NCBI GenBank assembly: GCA_030248215.1
Contig: JASANG010001373.1
Span: 1-64,000 of the forward strand
Length of the DNA: 64,000 nucleotides
Direction of reading: 5' to 3'
Source of the DNA: Enoplolaimus lenunculus
Taxonomy: Eukaryota; Nematoda; Enoplea; Enoplida; Thoracostomopsidae
Shown here: piece by piece, positions 43,556 to 56,502 of the stretch
Position numbering within the stretch: position 1 is the first letter of the stretch
Layout: each line of letters begins with the position of its first letter
Notes under the pieces: generated by a model
Database searches by the model: none
The model's input: only the letters and a program-made list of their open reading frames with translations
Told to the model about the DNA's origin: nothing
Made by a program: the position numbers and the translations under genes

Positions 43556-43907
43556 TTTATTTATTGATTTTGGACCAGGACTAAATAGAATCGACTAGCG
43601 AATTAAATGTTTTAACTAACACGTATTTTGCATAACTCACTCATGGACGCCTTATAGAAGCATTACGTGTAACAAAACAACGACCCTTTGAAACGGTGTT
43701 AGCTCTTCATAAGTCGGTCACGGCATCTGTGCTTGATATACACACCAGGAATTGTCTTGAAAATTTCAGAACACAATGTATTGTTTAATTTTTAAGACTG
43801 AAAGGTTATGAATTTCGGGCAGTATAAACTTTTAAATAACCCACAATTTCATTTCTCAAATTTGAATTGCACAGGGCAGTACAGTAGATCGTTTGGCTAT
43901 GGTAAAA

Positions 43908-44560
43908 CAACACACAAAGTAAATTGTCTTATATTCAAGAAATATTGCATGAAATTTAAGACAATTGTGTCTTAACGCGGACTTCAGACACATATGCCTG
44001 GAATTCCAAACTTCTTATATATTGAATTATTAAAAAATATGTGTCTGAAATTTTTCAGAGTTAACAGTCTGAAATTTAGGACTTTGTTTCAAGATTAAAA
44101 CAATTATTTCTGAAATAGAAGACCAAGATTTTCAAGGAAAGCAACTCCAAAATTGGGTGTTAAAGCTTAACCAATTACCCTGATTTTACAATCTAAGATG
44201 CGTTCAAGACGTAAACTTTGGCTGGGGCAGAGTACGCTCAACCGGAAATTTCCTTTAAATTTGATTATTTATATACCCTTCTAAGCATATAACCGGAGCA
44301 AAATTTTACATACATAAAAATAAGAAAATAAATTCTTGAATATAAGACAACTATTTCTTCAAATTAAGAAATTTATTTCTTATAAATTGGAAACAGTAAT
44401 TTTTTAAATATAAGACATTTAGGTTATTATCCATTTCAGACACGAACTTCTGAGCTGTTAAGGCTATTAATGGCTAAAATACCATGCATTTATGTCTTGA
44501 AAATTTAAGAAAGTCGGAGTAGTAAAATTTTAAGACAATTTATTATATGTGTACACTTTG
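43908..44560. repeat. Family K repeat
   Basis: CACACAAAGTAAATTGTCTTA at the left and many AATTTAAGAC and GTCTTAAATT units to TTTTAAGACAATTTATTA. Looser units run on to 44760. Confidence 0.55.
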
Positions 44561-44882
44561 TACGCAAAATGTTTCTAACAATTATTGAGTCAGTCAACAT
44601 TGAATTTGACACTATAACTGACCATTCCTTGTATTGTGGAAATTGCATTCTTTCACAATTTAAAGTCTAAAATTTAAGACATCTGTCAGGCCTGGAACCT
44701 GTGCTAAGACACAGATGTGTGAAATTTCGGCCCTTGTTTCCGAAATATAAGACCTTTTAGCGGATAGAGTCTAGTGCGCCAAATTTGAACTTTTGTCATA
44801 CAATTTGGTTCATAAACTTAAAATTAATATTTTTCAAATTTATCTGCCGTATTTATTGTCAAATTTAACCTTTTATGGTGTA

Positions 44883-45092
44883 GAAGCAGTGGCAGATAAA
44901 GAAATTCTGACGTGAAAGCGGACTGACAAAAGTTATGAAACGCAATTTTTACTGTATGCAATATATATGCCAATATTCTAAGCCGAAAAAACTGTACGGT
45001 CCGTGGTACCTTACCATTTTATCACAAAAAATTTCTGACTTGGCGAGAGGTGGCGTACACCCCTCCCGCCGTCAGGATTCGCTAGTATGTAG
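44883..45092. mobile_element. Family N MITE
   Basis: CAGTGGCAGATAAAGAAATT to CCGTCAGGATTCGCTAGTA with GACAAAAGTTATGAAACGCA inside. Confidence 0.6.
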
Positions 45093-46120
45093 AAGCTTAA
45101 TCAAAAACGCTTCCATATACTTATTTTAAGACACAAATGTTATAATTTGTTATCATATATCACTGGCGTTGTTTACGTTTAAATGACGGATATTCGAATA
45201 TAAATTTGAAAACAAAATTGAAATTTTAAGTCAAAAAATAGTAAAAAATGAATAAAATACAAAAAATTTCAACCCTGAAGTGACAAACGCTACGCCAAAA
45301 AACTTACCATTTTATCTCAATCTTATTTGATGACTTAAAAGCCGTCGTCTATGTAATCGAAACAGCCACTGTTTGCGATGTATCAGGAAATTTAGTGACC
45401 AAAAGCGCAACAAAAATACCTGTGCCTCAAGGACGCGTATATCCTAAAAGAGGGTATCGAAAGATAAATTAATCGTCAAAATTCTTTTAGAGACAATAAT
45501 ACAGCACCGTTACACGAATTGCAACAAATCTGCTGGATTGTAGATCCCGAAAAATGACATAATATCCTTCTGAAATGAAATCCTGGATACGCCCATGCAC
45601 TCACAATATCTAAAAACACAATTGCAATATCCTAAAATACTTAAAAAAGTTAATAAAAACGCAAAAAAAATTGTCTCAAACTCTCAACCAAATGCCCGCT
45701 GGAAATTTACACCAAAAAATTAATGTTACAAAATTGAAATAATTTGCTAAAAAATTTTGAGGCTTCAACTGCCGTTTGGACCAGCAAACACTGAAAAGGT
45801 TAATATGATAAATAGCTATAGCGATTTCGGGCAGTTTAAGCGTTTTGTAAAATAAATTTATTTAGTACAATTTCTGCTTTAAACTCGATTAAGCCATCGA
45901 ATGAAGATTATACTCGGATAAGGATAATAGATACTTGGTGGTATATAAACGGGCAGAAGAGATAACTCGAAATAAGTGAGACAATTTCAGTTTCAAGTAT
46001 CATATGTCGGTAATACATTTCATTGTTGAAGGCCACAAACTGTTTTTACAGCTTAGCTTTACATTTTTTTGCCAATTTGCTCTTCAAAGCCTCAGTCAGT
46101 AATTTTTCATTTATTTTTTA
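45093..46120. other. AT-rich intergenic DNA, nothing seen
   Basis: No exon-like composition, repeats of the named families, or RNA gene features were seen. Confidence 0.4.
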
Positions 46121-46349
46121 GTTGAGAATATACGTCCTGTATGCTTAAATGTGCGTAGCATTTATTACCAGTTGGTGAAACGTCTTGTAACTTTCGAACC
46201 AGTGAATGTTGAGGCTTAAAGTTCAGCACATTTTTCGAATATGATTTGCTCTACTTCTGCACCACTTTTGAGTTTAACAACTGCAATAGTTATTGAGTTT
46301 GAAAACCTATTAATAACTGTTGATAGTTACTGTACACAGTTGAGAATAT
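46121..46349. mobile_element. Family L foldback
   Basis: GTTGAGAATATACGTCCTGT and GTACACAGTTGAGAATATA are the outer arms; GCATTTATTACCAGTTGGTG pairs with AACTGTTGATAGTTAC. A second arm (46441-46500) follows. Confidence 0.6.
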
Positions 46350-46504
46350 AAACCAAGAGCAGTGGCGTTTTGTAAGATTTCGGATGGGTTTTGAAAGTGT
46401 TTCGTTCAACAACAGTTCGCCTAAAATTCAGTTTCGGGTTTAAAAATCAAATTTGAACGCGTAATGTGTATAGCGCCAATCACCAGTTAGCAATAGCTCT
46501 TCAA

Positions 46505-46700
46505 ACAAGCGAACGGTCGCATCTGTTGATGATCAAATTGGAAAAATTTTCAAGACTGTCGATGGCGATCCGGCCAGTCCGGTCGCGGCTGGCCCACTTT
46601 CTGGCCGATCGGACCGAACGACCGCTAGACAAACGGTCTGTGGCAAGGTGGGTGACTGGCAAAAAGCCGTCCGCACCGGGCCGGATCACATTTTAAATTC
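46505..46700. repeat. Family O-like GGACCG/GGCC block
   Basis: GCGATCCGGCCAGTCCGGTC and CGATCGGACCGAACG units; GC-rich against AT-rich flanks. Open frames here are composition effects. Confidence 0.45.
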
Positions 46701-47023
46701 GACGACGGCCCATAAAGTCCTATAACCAATTGATACATACTTGATAATTGGGTTGTATAATTTTTGTAATATCTTCCACGAACAATTGCGGCATATCTAC
46801 AATGAAAAATTGCGGACATATACACGTGATTTATAACTAATTTTTTTCGTACAAATAACAAAATTTTCATTATTTCTATAAACGGAAACGGAAACGGACA
46901 TAGATTTTTACCGGAAACGGAATGGATATCCGTTTAGATCCCAAACTGTCCTATCTATTCCACTTGTATACGACTTGAATGTCCTTTATTTTACAATTAC
47001 TACTCAATTTCTTCTTAATTCTG

Positions 47024-47285
47024 GCTCATGCAAAGATCAGTGGCGCAACGTTTTTCTGAAGGACTGCAATAGAATAAGCATAAACTTTAGACTAATTTTT
47101 TGCTTGGCTTTAGACTTAGGCTTCGGCTCAGGAATATGCCCATTCTTACGCTTACGCTTAGACTAAGGCTTACGCTTACGCTTTAGGCTTAGGAATCTTC
47201 TCATTCATACGCTTAGGCTTAGGCTTACGCTTATGCTTAGGAATATGCTTCTAATACTGTTTCGGCCCTATTATTTACATTTGCC
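47024..47285. mobile_element. Family A MITE
   Basis: GGCTCATGCAAAGATCAGTG to CGGCCCTATTATTTACATTT with a variable TTAGGC/TTACGC array. Confidence 0.8.
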
Positions 47286-48535
47286 CTAATTAGTAATTAT
47301 TTCGCCGTATTAAACTAATTTAATAGTTAATTTTTTATTAAAATTTATTGTCCAAAAAATTAAATTTTATATTTTTCAACGCAAACGCCGGAATTCATAC
47401 ATACTCTGACAGTTTTTTTATTACACTGACGAGTTTAATTAAAACAAATTGCCCGAAAACTATGCTGCTTAAACTTTTAGCACCCCCCCCCACCAAGAAT
47501 AGATACTAGAACAGGGTCCCGACATGATTTATAGGGTGGGTTAAAAACTTTTTTGTAACATAAAAGTTGTAGAAAAATTCATTCGGTCAGAAATCAGAAA
47601 ATGTCTATAAGAAAGGTGGCACACACCCATTTTTGCTCTCACCGTAGTTTCTTGAGACGCTGTGCTAATTGTTATGTAACATCCGTTGCTGGTAAACGTT
47701 AGTCGAAAAAAAGAGCTTAATATTAAATAAGAAATTTGGGTTTAACATTTTGATATAAAACGATTTTTTAGGGTGTGTTTTGCACTAATTGGTTGCTAGT
47801 CGATATTTAAAAAATTTGGGGCTAATTTGAGTAAATTAAACTTCTGACGGCAAGAATTAATAAATTTTAGACAAAATTTTAGTTTCCGAAGAATTTTCAG
47901 TAATTTTCATAGAAAATGTCACAAAATAAACGATAATTTTGCGTAAAAACGCTCAAACAGCTGAGTTGCTATTTTTTTGAGACAAACGTTTCAGGTGACA
48001 TTACAAAAAATTAATATTAAAAAAGTGTCAAAAAATTTGTCATTTTTTGTCAAAAGTTAACAGTTTTGTTATCATTAATGTTTACGCAACACAGCCAAGC
48101 TGAGTGTAAAATAGTTTTCAACTATGAAACTCGGTGTATTTCGTGTCAGCTTAACCTATAATTTTCAGAGCACAACCGGAAGTTTTTTCCGGTTTATATA
48201 CCGACATAAAATTGGACCTCCGGCTCTGGTTCCGGTATCTATCAGCTTTAGTTTGAATCCCTGTTGGTTTAGTCGCAATTTTAAAATTTACCGATGCGCA
48301 TGTAAACCTAAAAATACCGGAAGTGGCAAACGAATTTTGATGCGTTTTATTAAAAAAAACCAAAAGTAATAAATTTAGAATAACAGAAAAACAGTTTATA
48401 AACCAGGTCCGTTGTTATCAAAATGGTCAAAATCCGCATATTTTAGATAATTATTGGAATATGGAAAAACGAAAATTTAACTTCCCGTTTTTACCATTTG
48501 TTAAGAACGTTTTGCCGCATCAGCTTCACTGTAAA
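47286..48535. other. Intergenic with a family J fragment
   Basis: CACAACCGGAAGTTTTTTCC and CTCCGGCTCTGGTTCCGG at 48170-48240 belong to family J. Nothing else could be identified. Confidence 0.4.
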
Positions 48536-48536
48536 T

Positions 48537-48778
48537 TCCAATGAGTTGATTAATCAAAACACAGAGAGAATTAGTCATTTTTTGGCTATTTCTGAGCTAA
48601 TAACAGTAAATATTAACGCACTTTGAGCTGATTTATTTCCGGGCGAGTTGATTAATTAACACAGAATAAGGTCGATCAATTTAGAATTTTGAGTTCTGAA
48701 AAACCTAATTCAGAACTCACGCTTCTGAGCGAATTCCAATCATTCTGAGTTAAAATCAACTGACTGGAATTTACAGCG
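48537..48778. mobile_element. Family E foldback (TGAGTT units)
   Basis: CACTGTAAATTCCAATGAGTT and CTGGAATTTACAGCG ends; interior repeats CTGAGTTAA and AACTCAGAAT in both directions. Confidence 0.8.
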
Positions 48779-48795
48779 TTGAAACTAGATCCCAT

Positions 48796-49003
48796 ATTCT
48801 CAAATGTGTATAGCACCTATCTCCAGTTAGCGATCGGTTCTAAAACTGACGTACTCCTGTAATTTCAGATATCTAAATTGGCACAGAACAGGAGTAAATA
48901 AAACTCGCAAAAAATGTACAGAATTTCGCGAACCTTTACATGCACAGATTTGAAAGTTTCTGGACCCATCACCAACTGGTAAATAAATGCTACATTTGAG
49001 AAT
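48796..49003. mobile_element. Family L foldback, best copy
   Basis: ATTCTCAAATGTGTATAGCA and TGCTACATTTGAGAAT are perfect-looking inverted ends, then CTATCTCCAGTTAGCGATCG and ACCCATCACCAACTGG. Confidence 0.75.
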
Positions 49004-49164
49004 GCAGGCATAGATTTCAGATGAAATAGAAAATATTCATGTGAAAAATGAGCGTTTTCTCACTGTATTTTGATTAAAACTGTTTTAGTTTCAATGTTAT
49101 AGGTATGGTTTTTAAACCAAATATCAAACATCGCCTTATCTTTGTAATTAATTACTCTTGCAAT

Positions 49165-52100
49165 ATGCCTGTTACGATCACATTTCGTATATTACTGCTA
49201 TGTTTGACAGGTAAACAAAAAAACATCTGGAATTCGTTAGAATTTCTCTAGTTTCGGCTGCAATTCCGTCAAAAATTCAATTCCTGTTCCTGTAAAACTT
49301 AGTTCTTTTTGGACGCCTAAAAACCGTTAATTTTTTTGTCGCAGATTCGAACAAATGTGGTACAATAACACTGTAATTCCAATGAGTTCTTAATGTTTTA
49401 GGCAACTATTCACAGGGGGCGAGAGGCGCTCAGACCCCTGAAAGAATTTGCCCCCCCCCCTTGAATATTTTAATTTAGTTTGTAAGTCATCGAAAATATT
49501 GTGTGTGCCCGTGCGGAAAAATGTTTAAATCACTCTATGAAGGAGAGCTGTCATCTAAAACCCTTGTATGGCCCTCCTGAAATTTTTTTGGACGCTCTAG
49601 CAAGGTAAGCTGGCTACGGGCCTGAGCCTAAAACGTGTCAGCGTAGATTTAACCCAATAGAAAGCCTTTAGTCCAGTCTGTACTGTATTGACCCAAATAA
49701 GAGGGGGAGGGGTAATAAGAGGGGGTCCCCATTTTGAGTCGCGATCAATAGGAGTCTGTATCCCTAATAAGAGTTCGTAAGCGGATAGAGTACCTAAACC
49801 CCAAATAGAGTCCATAAATGACAATTTTCCCTATATTGTGGCACGTAAAAGACTCCAGGACCAAATAAAGTTGAGTTAGAAACTTAAAGCGTACTTAAGT
49901 TTTGAAAATAACATTCCAAAGTATAACCTTGCATTATCGCTCAAGCTTTTGATGCAATGCAAAAAACGTTTAATTCCACGGATAGTTGCAATACCGGATA
50001 CATATCAGTAAGGAAGGGTGGCGCAGGGCTGGTTGAAAATAAATAACAGTCCGTAACCGAATAACAAAGGGGGGTACCCTCTGGAGAGGCCAAATAAATA
50101 TCAGTCCCCCCTCTTATTCGGGTCACTACGGTAAGTTTATTTCAACCACATACCCCTTTTAAATCCACTTAGCTCGGCTAGCAGGTAGAGCAGGCTATGG
50201 ACCTGGGTCATAACTTTTTTAATACTCCAACTATACTTGAGGTCATTCATGTTCATCAGTGTCTTTTGGCGTAAACTCAAGGTTGCAGAAAATTTTTCTA
50301 AATAAAGTCATTTAACACGTTTCACTGTGACATAAATGAAAAAATTATTACTTAGTATCTATAACCCTTTCACACATAGAGTATACTATGAGCAACTAAA
50401 TACAATAACGTACAAGCAATACCTGACACTGTGAGAAGTGTTTAACAATTTTAACATATATGCGCAGTGCCAGATCTCCACAAGACGTGGGATGGAGCTC
50501 AGTGGTTATCGTAAGCGTCTCCCAACCGTGAGACTGGGGATCGAATCTTACCTTGAAATTTACATCTCATATGAAAATGAAAATATTCGTGTGAGAAAGG
50601 GTTAATCATAAATCAAATTATCACCGAGTTTTTCCATCTCCAAAAAATAATTCTTAATTTGAAATTTGATCTCAGATGAAATGGAAAATATTCATGCGCG
50701 GACAACTGATTAACATATTTGAATGGCTCGGTTTTTCAGGGCTCGCAACTGGTCAAGATCGTTACGATGCCAGCAACCATCGGTCACTTAGCGGTTTAGC
50801 AAGCGGACCAGGGGACGGTTCTCCTGTCTCCTATCGTGGAGGGTCAAGTTCGTCGCAAACCGGTGGCAGTCTCCCGGCAGCTCGACCTGACTCTTACCCC
50901 ACAGGTCAACAGATTCCGGGGCCTGGGCCTAAACCCGGCAACGGCGACTATGTCACCCCCCGTGCGGCTCGGTTTAACTATAGGCTATCTGGCGGAGGCG
51001 GTCAAACCGGTGGGTCCACGTACTCTGGCAGCTCAGGAAGCAGCAGCCGCGGAGGAGGTTCTGGATACAGACCGGGTTCTGGATCCGGAGGTGGCAGTCA
51101 ATCCGGGCATCGGCGGCCTTCACCAGGACTAGTCAGGCCCGACGGAAGGCCCCGAGTATCTCCTCAAACGTTTCCTAAAGGACCACCGCCAGGGTATAAG
51201 CCTGACGGAAAAGGCCGAGGTGGCGGAGGCCGAGGTGGCGGTGGGGGTCAAGGGGGCCGTGGACAGCAAGGCGGCGCCCGGTTTTATCCCCCTGAACACG
51301 TCCTGCAACAAACGTGGCAACCTTGGAAACCGATTTCAGATACGCCAAACCCGTTTAATGAAATCTACTACAATTATTGGGCCAAAGAGCACGATAAGCG
51401 AAAGCCAGCAGGCCCGGATCATTGCTCTCAGTTGCATGTTTCTCATGCCGAATCTGTAATGCCCCGAAAATATCATTACCCGGCCGGGTCAACGGTTACT
51501 GTACGTTGCATACCCCAGTATGCTCTTCAAGGTAAACAAATTTTAGATGGTCACAGACTCTAAAAAAGCCCTATTCACACGAGCAAGTTTTTGCTGTGAG
51601 ACCTTTCTGCTGCAAATTGCACGCAGAACTTGCATTTTTTTTATTCAGCCAATGAGAAAGCCGCTGCAATTGATTAAGTGAACTGGCATGGTTGTTCACA
51701 CCTGTGAACTAAATGCCTAGCAATGATTTTTAATGAATTATTTGCAGTTGCAAGTTTTTCGAACAGGATTTTGGACAAAACTTGCAATTGTAATTTGCAG
51801 CTGCAAGGTCTGGCAGCAAAAACTTGCACATGTAAATAGGGCTTAAAATGCACATACTATGTGAGTGATGCGCACTGTACAGTGTTTGACTATTAATTAA
51901 TAACACGATTATAATACAGCGAAATCTCCGCAACACGTTACATAAATATCTGCCAAAGCCGAGTGCAAGTCATCGAAAACCCTTGTATGCTGCTCCTGAA
52001 AAATGTTTTGTCCAACCCTAGCAAGGTGAACTGGCTGCGAACCAGAATAACATACTTTCAAACCCAAAGGTAAAGATCTAAACGTAGTTCTCTGTTGTGG

Positions 52101-54932
52101 ATATGGTGTCATCTCCGCTCTGGTTTAGCGAATTTTTTTCCGAGGCTCTGTATTTTGGAATCGAACATTTATCAGAATTTGGAAAACACGATACGACCAA
52201 ACAGATAAAAATACGGCTAGTGGATGGATCAAGAAACCCAATGTTTCACTAAAGTATGCAACTTCGGCCCATCCGGCGAAACTACAATAGTGTACAAGCC
52301 TAAAGCTTTAGACTAATTTTTTGCTTACGCTTAGCGCAATTTATATGGCGCTAAATGTACCATCGTACGTTGTGTTTTTGTCCTGTGTTAACTGCATATT
52401 TTAAAATCTCATCTGACAGTATGCGGATATTTCGCATGTCCTATAAAGCGGATACCACTTTCTTTCGAGAGACCAACACTGTAAATTTTAGTGAGTTAAT
52501 GTTTTAATTCAGGATGAGTTGATTTCACTCAGAAGCCTGAGCTCAGAATTAGGCCTCTCAGAACACAGTATTCTAAATTGATTGAACACATTCTGTGTTA
52601 ATTAATCAACTCATCCGGAATTAAATCAACTTCGACTGTGAGTTAATATTTTATCAACTCAAACACAACCCAAAATAACACATTCTGTTCGAGTTGATTA
52701 TTCGACTCATTGGAATTTACAGTTTCCGGCTTAACTCATCGTTTCGCCAACTCCTTGGCCGCGTTTCCAGTTTTACATCGAGTATATTCGGTTTTGTTTC
52801 CAGGTGGAAACACGGCTAAATGTGTTCGTGGCGGATACTGGGATTCAATTCCGGAATGCATTTATAAAGGCAAAGGTATGTTTTCTGTTGGTCCGTACCG
52901 TCGTCGGCAGTACAGTAAACGCACCTGAAACTAGTTATTCTTAATAAAGTTTTTCCACGTAAAGATCAGGAGCGGAACGGTTTTCTGTGCGGGAATGTCA
53001 TAGAATTGTAGTAAGTTTTAGATATATTTTTTGCATAGGCTTAGGCATGAGCTCATTCTTACGCTTAGGCTTAGGCTTGTGTATGTTATGCATGTAAATA
53101 TATATACAAGGTGAAATTGTGTGATAGGCCAGGCTATCACGAGTTTCGAGGAAGACGCTGACAACGTGATAGCCTATAAGAGAAATTTGTTATGTCCCAC
53201 GGCTTTCATGTGATCGTTTTGAAAGTGAGCTCATGATAGCCCTGGGCTATAGCATATTTTGTGGCACAGTTGACAAAATTATTGTGAATAGCGCATTACA
53301 CTACGGCCCTATTGTATACATTGGTCCAAGGACGGATCTATTGGAGGGTTCACGGGATTGATCCCTTCTTACCAGACCCCAACGAGAATAAAATTTTTTT
53401 CCAATTGATTACAAAAATCAACGTAGGACCTTCGCGTTCGCAAGTCTTTGTTAGGGTTTCCACTATTTTTGACTCTTGATTTAAATATTTTGCGTATACT
53501 TCCAGCGGTTTGACCGCTTTGCTCAAACGCAATTTTAAGCAGGATAGCATGCATGGACCATACCAAGACCTGAACGACAGAGTCAACTGTATCAAACTCA
53601 TCCCGAGTCAAAAGTTGAGTTTTTCACGAGTTTGAATGTGAAATATTGCGATTCGCGTCTGATTCGCAAACTTTTTTATACTGCTACCAACACTGTAAAT
53701 TGCAGTGAGTTGATTTTAACTCAGAATGAGTCGAATCACTTTAGTCTGAGTTAGGACTATCAGAACTCAGAATTCTGAGTTGATGTAAACTCATTCTAAT
53801 TTAATTCATCAACTTCCACGGAATCAACTCAACTCAGAGTACGAATCAACGAAACTCACAGTGAGCTAAAGTTTTCTATTGTTAACTCAAAAATAACTAA
53901 CTTTCCGTCTGAGTTAATTAATTAATTCATTGGAATTTACAGTGCATGTAGCGTATGCTTAGACCAAGGCAACACCGCATATGACCGGTAAACGCAAAGC
54001 TATTTTTAATCTAACGGTTCCGCGGTTTGGTTTCTGGATGCTGGTCAGGGCAACCGTCGGGATAACCCGACCAAAATCAATTTTGAAAACTCCATTTGAT
54101 CCAACCTTTGTTCAAGATGCGTCCGGATAATCGCTCGCTTCGTTTGCGGATTTTACTCTCTGCCGACAGGTTCAAAACAAGTGCCCATGTTTATCCATAA
54201 GCCGACATTTTCGCTTACTCTTCGGGACCAAGTGTCAAACCAACAATACTAAACAAGCTTTTATCGTTTTTTCGTAAGGTGATGTCTTACTTCGTGGTTC
54301 CATAAAGTCAAAGGGGTAGCCTCGGATACCCTACAGTCGGCCGTGACATATAAAAAATCCAACGGCAGATCCCACCCTACCAGGAAATAATTATTACTTG
54401 TATTAAACAATTACTGCCAAAGGGGGCCATGTGTAGAACAGGGCCGGAACAGTAGTATAAGCATATTCCTAAGCCTAAGCCTATGCGTATGGATGAGCCT
54501 ATTTCTAAGCCTAAGCCTAAGCCTAAGCGTATGGATGAGCCTATTTCTAAGCCTAAGCCTAAGCCTAAGCGTATGGATGAGCATATTTCTAAGCCTAAGC
54601 TTAAGCCTAAGCCTAAGCAACAAAAATTAGTCTAAAGCTTAAACTGACTCTATTACAGCCCCGCCGGAAAACTATCCGGCCCTGTTCTATAAATGGGTCG
54701 CCAACGGTATTCATATGTTACTATTTTGATAGGTTTCGTGTTTGATCATTTGAAAACTGGGGGTTCCGGCGGCGGCAGACAGGGATCCGGGGGTACCGGT
54801 TATCGCGGTGGTGCTGTTGCACCAACAGGAGGCGCAGGCGGAAGACAAACTGGTCCGTCTGGTGGGGGTCAGTATTCGGGTGGTTCTGGGGGCGGGTCAC
54901 AATACAGACACAGAAGATCACGATGGTCGTAA
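49165..54932 (+). CDS. Secreted Gly-rich protein with one sushi (CCP) domain
   Basis: Exons are 49165-49210, 50740-51531, 52804-52875 and 54733-54932; all three introns are phase 1 with GT/AG ends and the sum is 1110 nt (369 aa). Residues 1-21 (MPVTITFRILLLCLTGLATG) are a signal peptide. Residues ~30-205 are Gly/Ser/Pro-rich low complexity. WQPWKPISDTPNPFNE starts at 208 and is shared with the convergent paralogue. A sushi domain follows: C244, C272, C286, C298, with GGYW and PEC at the end, split by an intron as is common in CCP modules. The last exon is Gly-rich and ends RHRRSRWS. Sushi domains bind other extracellular proteins; a matrix, cuticle or eggshell role fits but is inference. The introns contain family A, B, C, E, G and H elements. 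Confidence 0.85.
49411..49626. mobile_element. Family H MITE in intron 1
   Basis: Right end AAGCTGGCTACGGGCCTGAG; a C-run and TAAGTCATCGAAAATATTG inside; longer than most copies. Confidence 0.65.
49683..50131. mobile_element. Family C TA-flanked MITE in intron 1
   Basis: TA at 49681 and 50132; CTGTATTGACCCAAATAAGA and TTATTCGGGTCACTACGG. Confidence 0.85.
50365..50601 (+). mobile_element. Family B: TTAA MITE with tRNA-like core
   Basis: Ends CCCTTTCACACATAGAG and GTGTGAGAAAGGG, then TTAA. The A box (GGAGCTCAGTGGTTATCG) is close to that of real tRNAs. An anticodon-like stem GTCTC/GAGAC and a B box GGGATCGAATC follow. Only the left duplication (ATAA) has changed. Confidence 0.85.
51566..51844. 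mobile_element. Family G foldback in intron 2
   Basis: AGCCCTATTCACACGAGCAA and TTGCACATGTAAATAGGGCT are the ends. It begins 35 bp after exon 2. Confidence 0.8.
51950..52046. mobile_element. Family H MITE fragment
   Basis: AGCAAGGTGAACTGGCTGCG right end with GCAAGTCATCGAAAACCC. Confidence 0.55.
52477..52723. mobile_element. Family E foldback in intron 2
   Basis: CACTGTAAATTTTAGTGAGTT and CATTGGAATTTACAGT. It ends 80 bp before exon 3 of the sushi gene. Confidence 0.75.
52962..53330. mobile_element. Family A MITE with foreign insert
   Basis: CACGTAAAGATCAGGAGCGG to ACGGCCCTATTGTATACATT. The middle ~200 bp (53085-53290) is not family A: it has GTGATAGGCCAGGCTATCAC and related hairpins. Confidence 0.6.
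53691..53944. mobile_element. Family E foldback in intron 3
   Basis: CACTGTAAATTGCAGTGAGTT and CATTGGAATTTACAGTG ends. Confidence 0.8.
54424..54699. mobile_element. Family A MITE just upstream of exon 4
   Basis: GGCCATGTGTAGAACAGGGC and CCCTGTTCTATAAATGGG. The array has a higher-order unit of ~54 bp (GTATGGATGAGC plus CCTAAG repeats) seen three times. It ends 33 bp before exon 4. Confidence 0.85.
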
Positions 54933-55040
54933 TGATAGCGTTTTTCAACAGAAATCTCAGATGGCCTCAATTATAAAGCCTGATGATACTTGTTGTTGTG
55001 TATAGTTGTAATGAACATTGTACAAATAATCCAACATATA

Positions 55041-55050
55041 AATAAATAAA
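55041..55050 (+). promoter_or_regulatory. Poly(A) signals of the sushi gene
   Basis: Two overlapping AATAAA hexamers lie ~110 bp after the stop at 54932. Confidence 0.5.
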
Positions 55051-55177
55051 TATTTATCAGCATGGCATCCATGCGCTGAGATGAGTGTCAATGTAAGCCA
55101 GAAGTCTAATCGTTGGCCTGAGACAAAAAAACCAGCTTAATTTATACTTAATTTTAATTCTAACGCTTAATCCGGTA

Positions 55178-55386
55178 CAGTGCAAAAAATGGTGAGTCAA
55201 TTTGACTATCTTCGAAATAGGCTCTACAGGACTACGCAAACTGAGTCAAAATTCGACGCCGTCAGAGTCAAACGTGCAACTTAGTGAGTCGAATTTGAGT
55301 CTGGCTGAGTCGTCCTTGACACAGTTTGTGTAGACCCGAAGAGCCTATTTTGGAGTGAGTCAATTTGACTCACCATTTTTACAGTG
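55178..55386. mobile_element. Family D foldback
   Basis: TA, CAGTGCAAAAAATGGTGAGT and CACCATTTTTACAGTG, TA. Confidence 0.85.
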
Positions 55387-55624
55387 TAAATTCGAGCTAA
55401 TAAGTGAAAAAAAACAGTTAAAAATAGTAAATATAGTAAATCTGACAGAATACCGTCCAAGTACAGTGCTTTGCGCCTGCAATTTATTGCAATAAACCAA
55501 AATGTACCCACAACCTGTATAAAAATTGCAAACTAGATGCTTTCGCGCAGTTGTGTTTGCCAATGCATAGCTGGTTGAACTGGAATAACGCAAAAACCGT
55601 TCTACAACAAAATTGGTCAACGTG

Positions 55625-55790
55625 ACTTTTAGGGCCGTAACAGTGAATTAAGCGTATTCCTAAGCCTAAGCCTAATCCTAAGCTTAAACCTAAGCCTAAG
55701 CAAAAAATGTAGTCTAGAATGTAAGCCTACTCTTTTACAGACCTACCGGAAACTGGGACGGCCCGTAAAGTATTACAGGGGTCCAACAGT
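55625..55790. mobile_element. Family A MITE, second subfamily
   Basis: GTGACTTTTAGGGCCGTAAC, CCTAAG units, CTACTCTTTTACAGACC. A further copy at 55915-56045 interrupts a family B fragment (55813-55850). Confidence 0.7.
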
Positions 55791-56126
55791 TAATACTTGT
55801 AAATGTGTTTAATCCTTTTCCGCATAGAGTATAGTATATTTTGTTCTGAGCTAAAATTGCATTTGCAAAACCATTCGAACGCAAGTACGTAGCGTAGAAT
55901 GTCTTCAAGTCGGAACAATTTGAGGACCGTAAGAGTAGCTTAAGCATATTCCTAAGCCTAAGCAAAAATTGTTATCAGGAATCTAAGCCGCCTCACTAAC
56001 ACACCCGCCAGGAACCGGGACGGCCCTAAAAGTAACATTGGCCCAAGTTTTAGCTCATTATGCCGTGGTTAAAACTGAGGTCGAAATTGGCTCGGATTAA
56101 TCTAATCAAGTGTGGATAATCGCTAT

Positions 56127-56387
56127 TTAAAAAGAGTATGCAACTGGTCACATTCTGTGCAGAAAAGGATGCTCCTGGCACGCGTTGCATTTTTGCCCAA
56201 CCCCCCTTTTGCTTAGTTTGGGGTACCACCGATGCGAGCCACGGCACTTTATATATGCGGCGTCAAACGTGCTCCGCTTATTTTAATTTAGGGGGTGGTC
56301 GGCCAAAAACACAACACCCAGTTGTACATTTTGCACCATGTGGAATCCCAAGAGTTGCACACTCTTGTCATTATCCACCGCTTGATA
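56127..56387. mobile_element. Family F foldback
   Basis: GAGTATGCAACTGGTCACAT, GGCACGCGTTGCATTTTTGC, and GTTGCACACTCTTGTCAT. Confidence 0.7.
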
Positions 56388-56502
56388 TCATGATATACAT
56401 GCGAGTAAGATTTCAGGCCAAAAATTGAAATTTGCCAAAAAAATCCACTACACAAACCTAAATCTAAGATAAATAAGACAACATTGTTTCAGCTTGACAG
56501 TT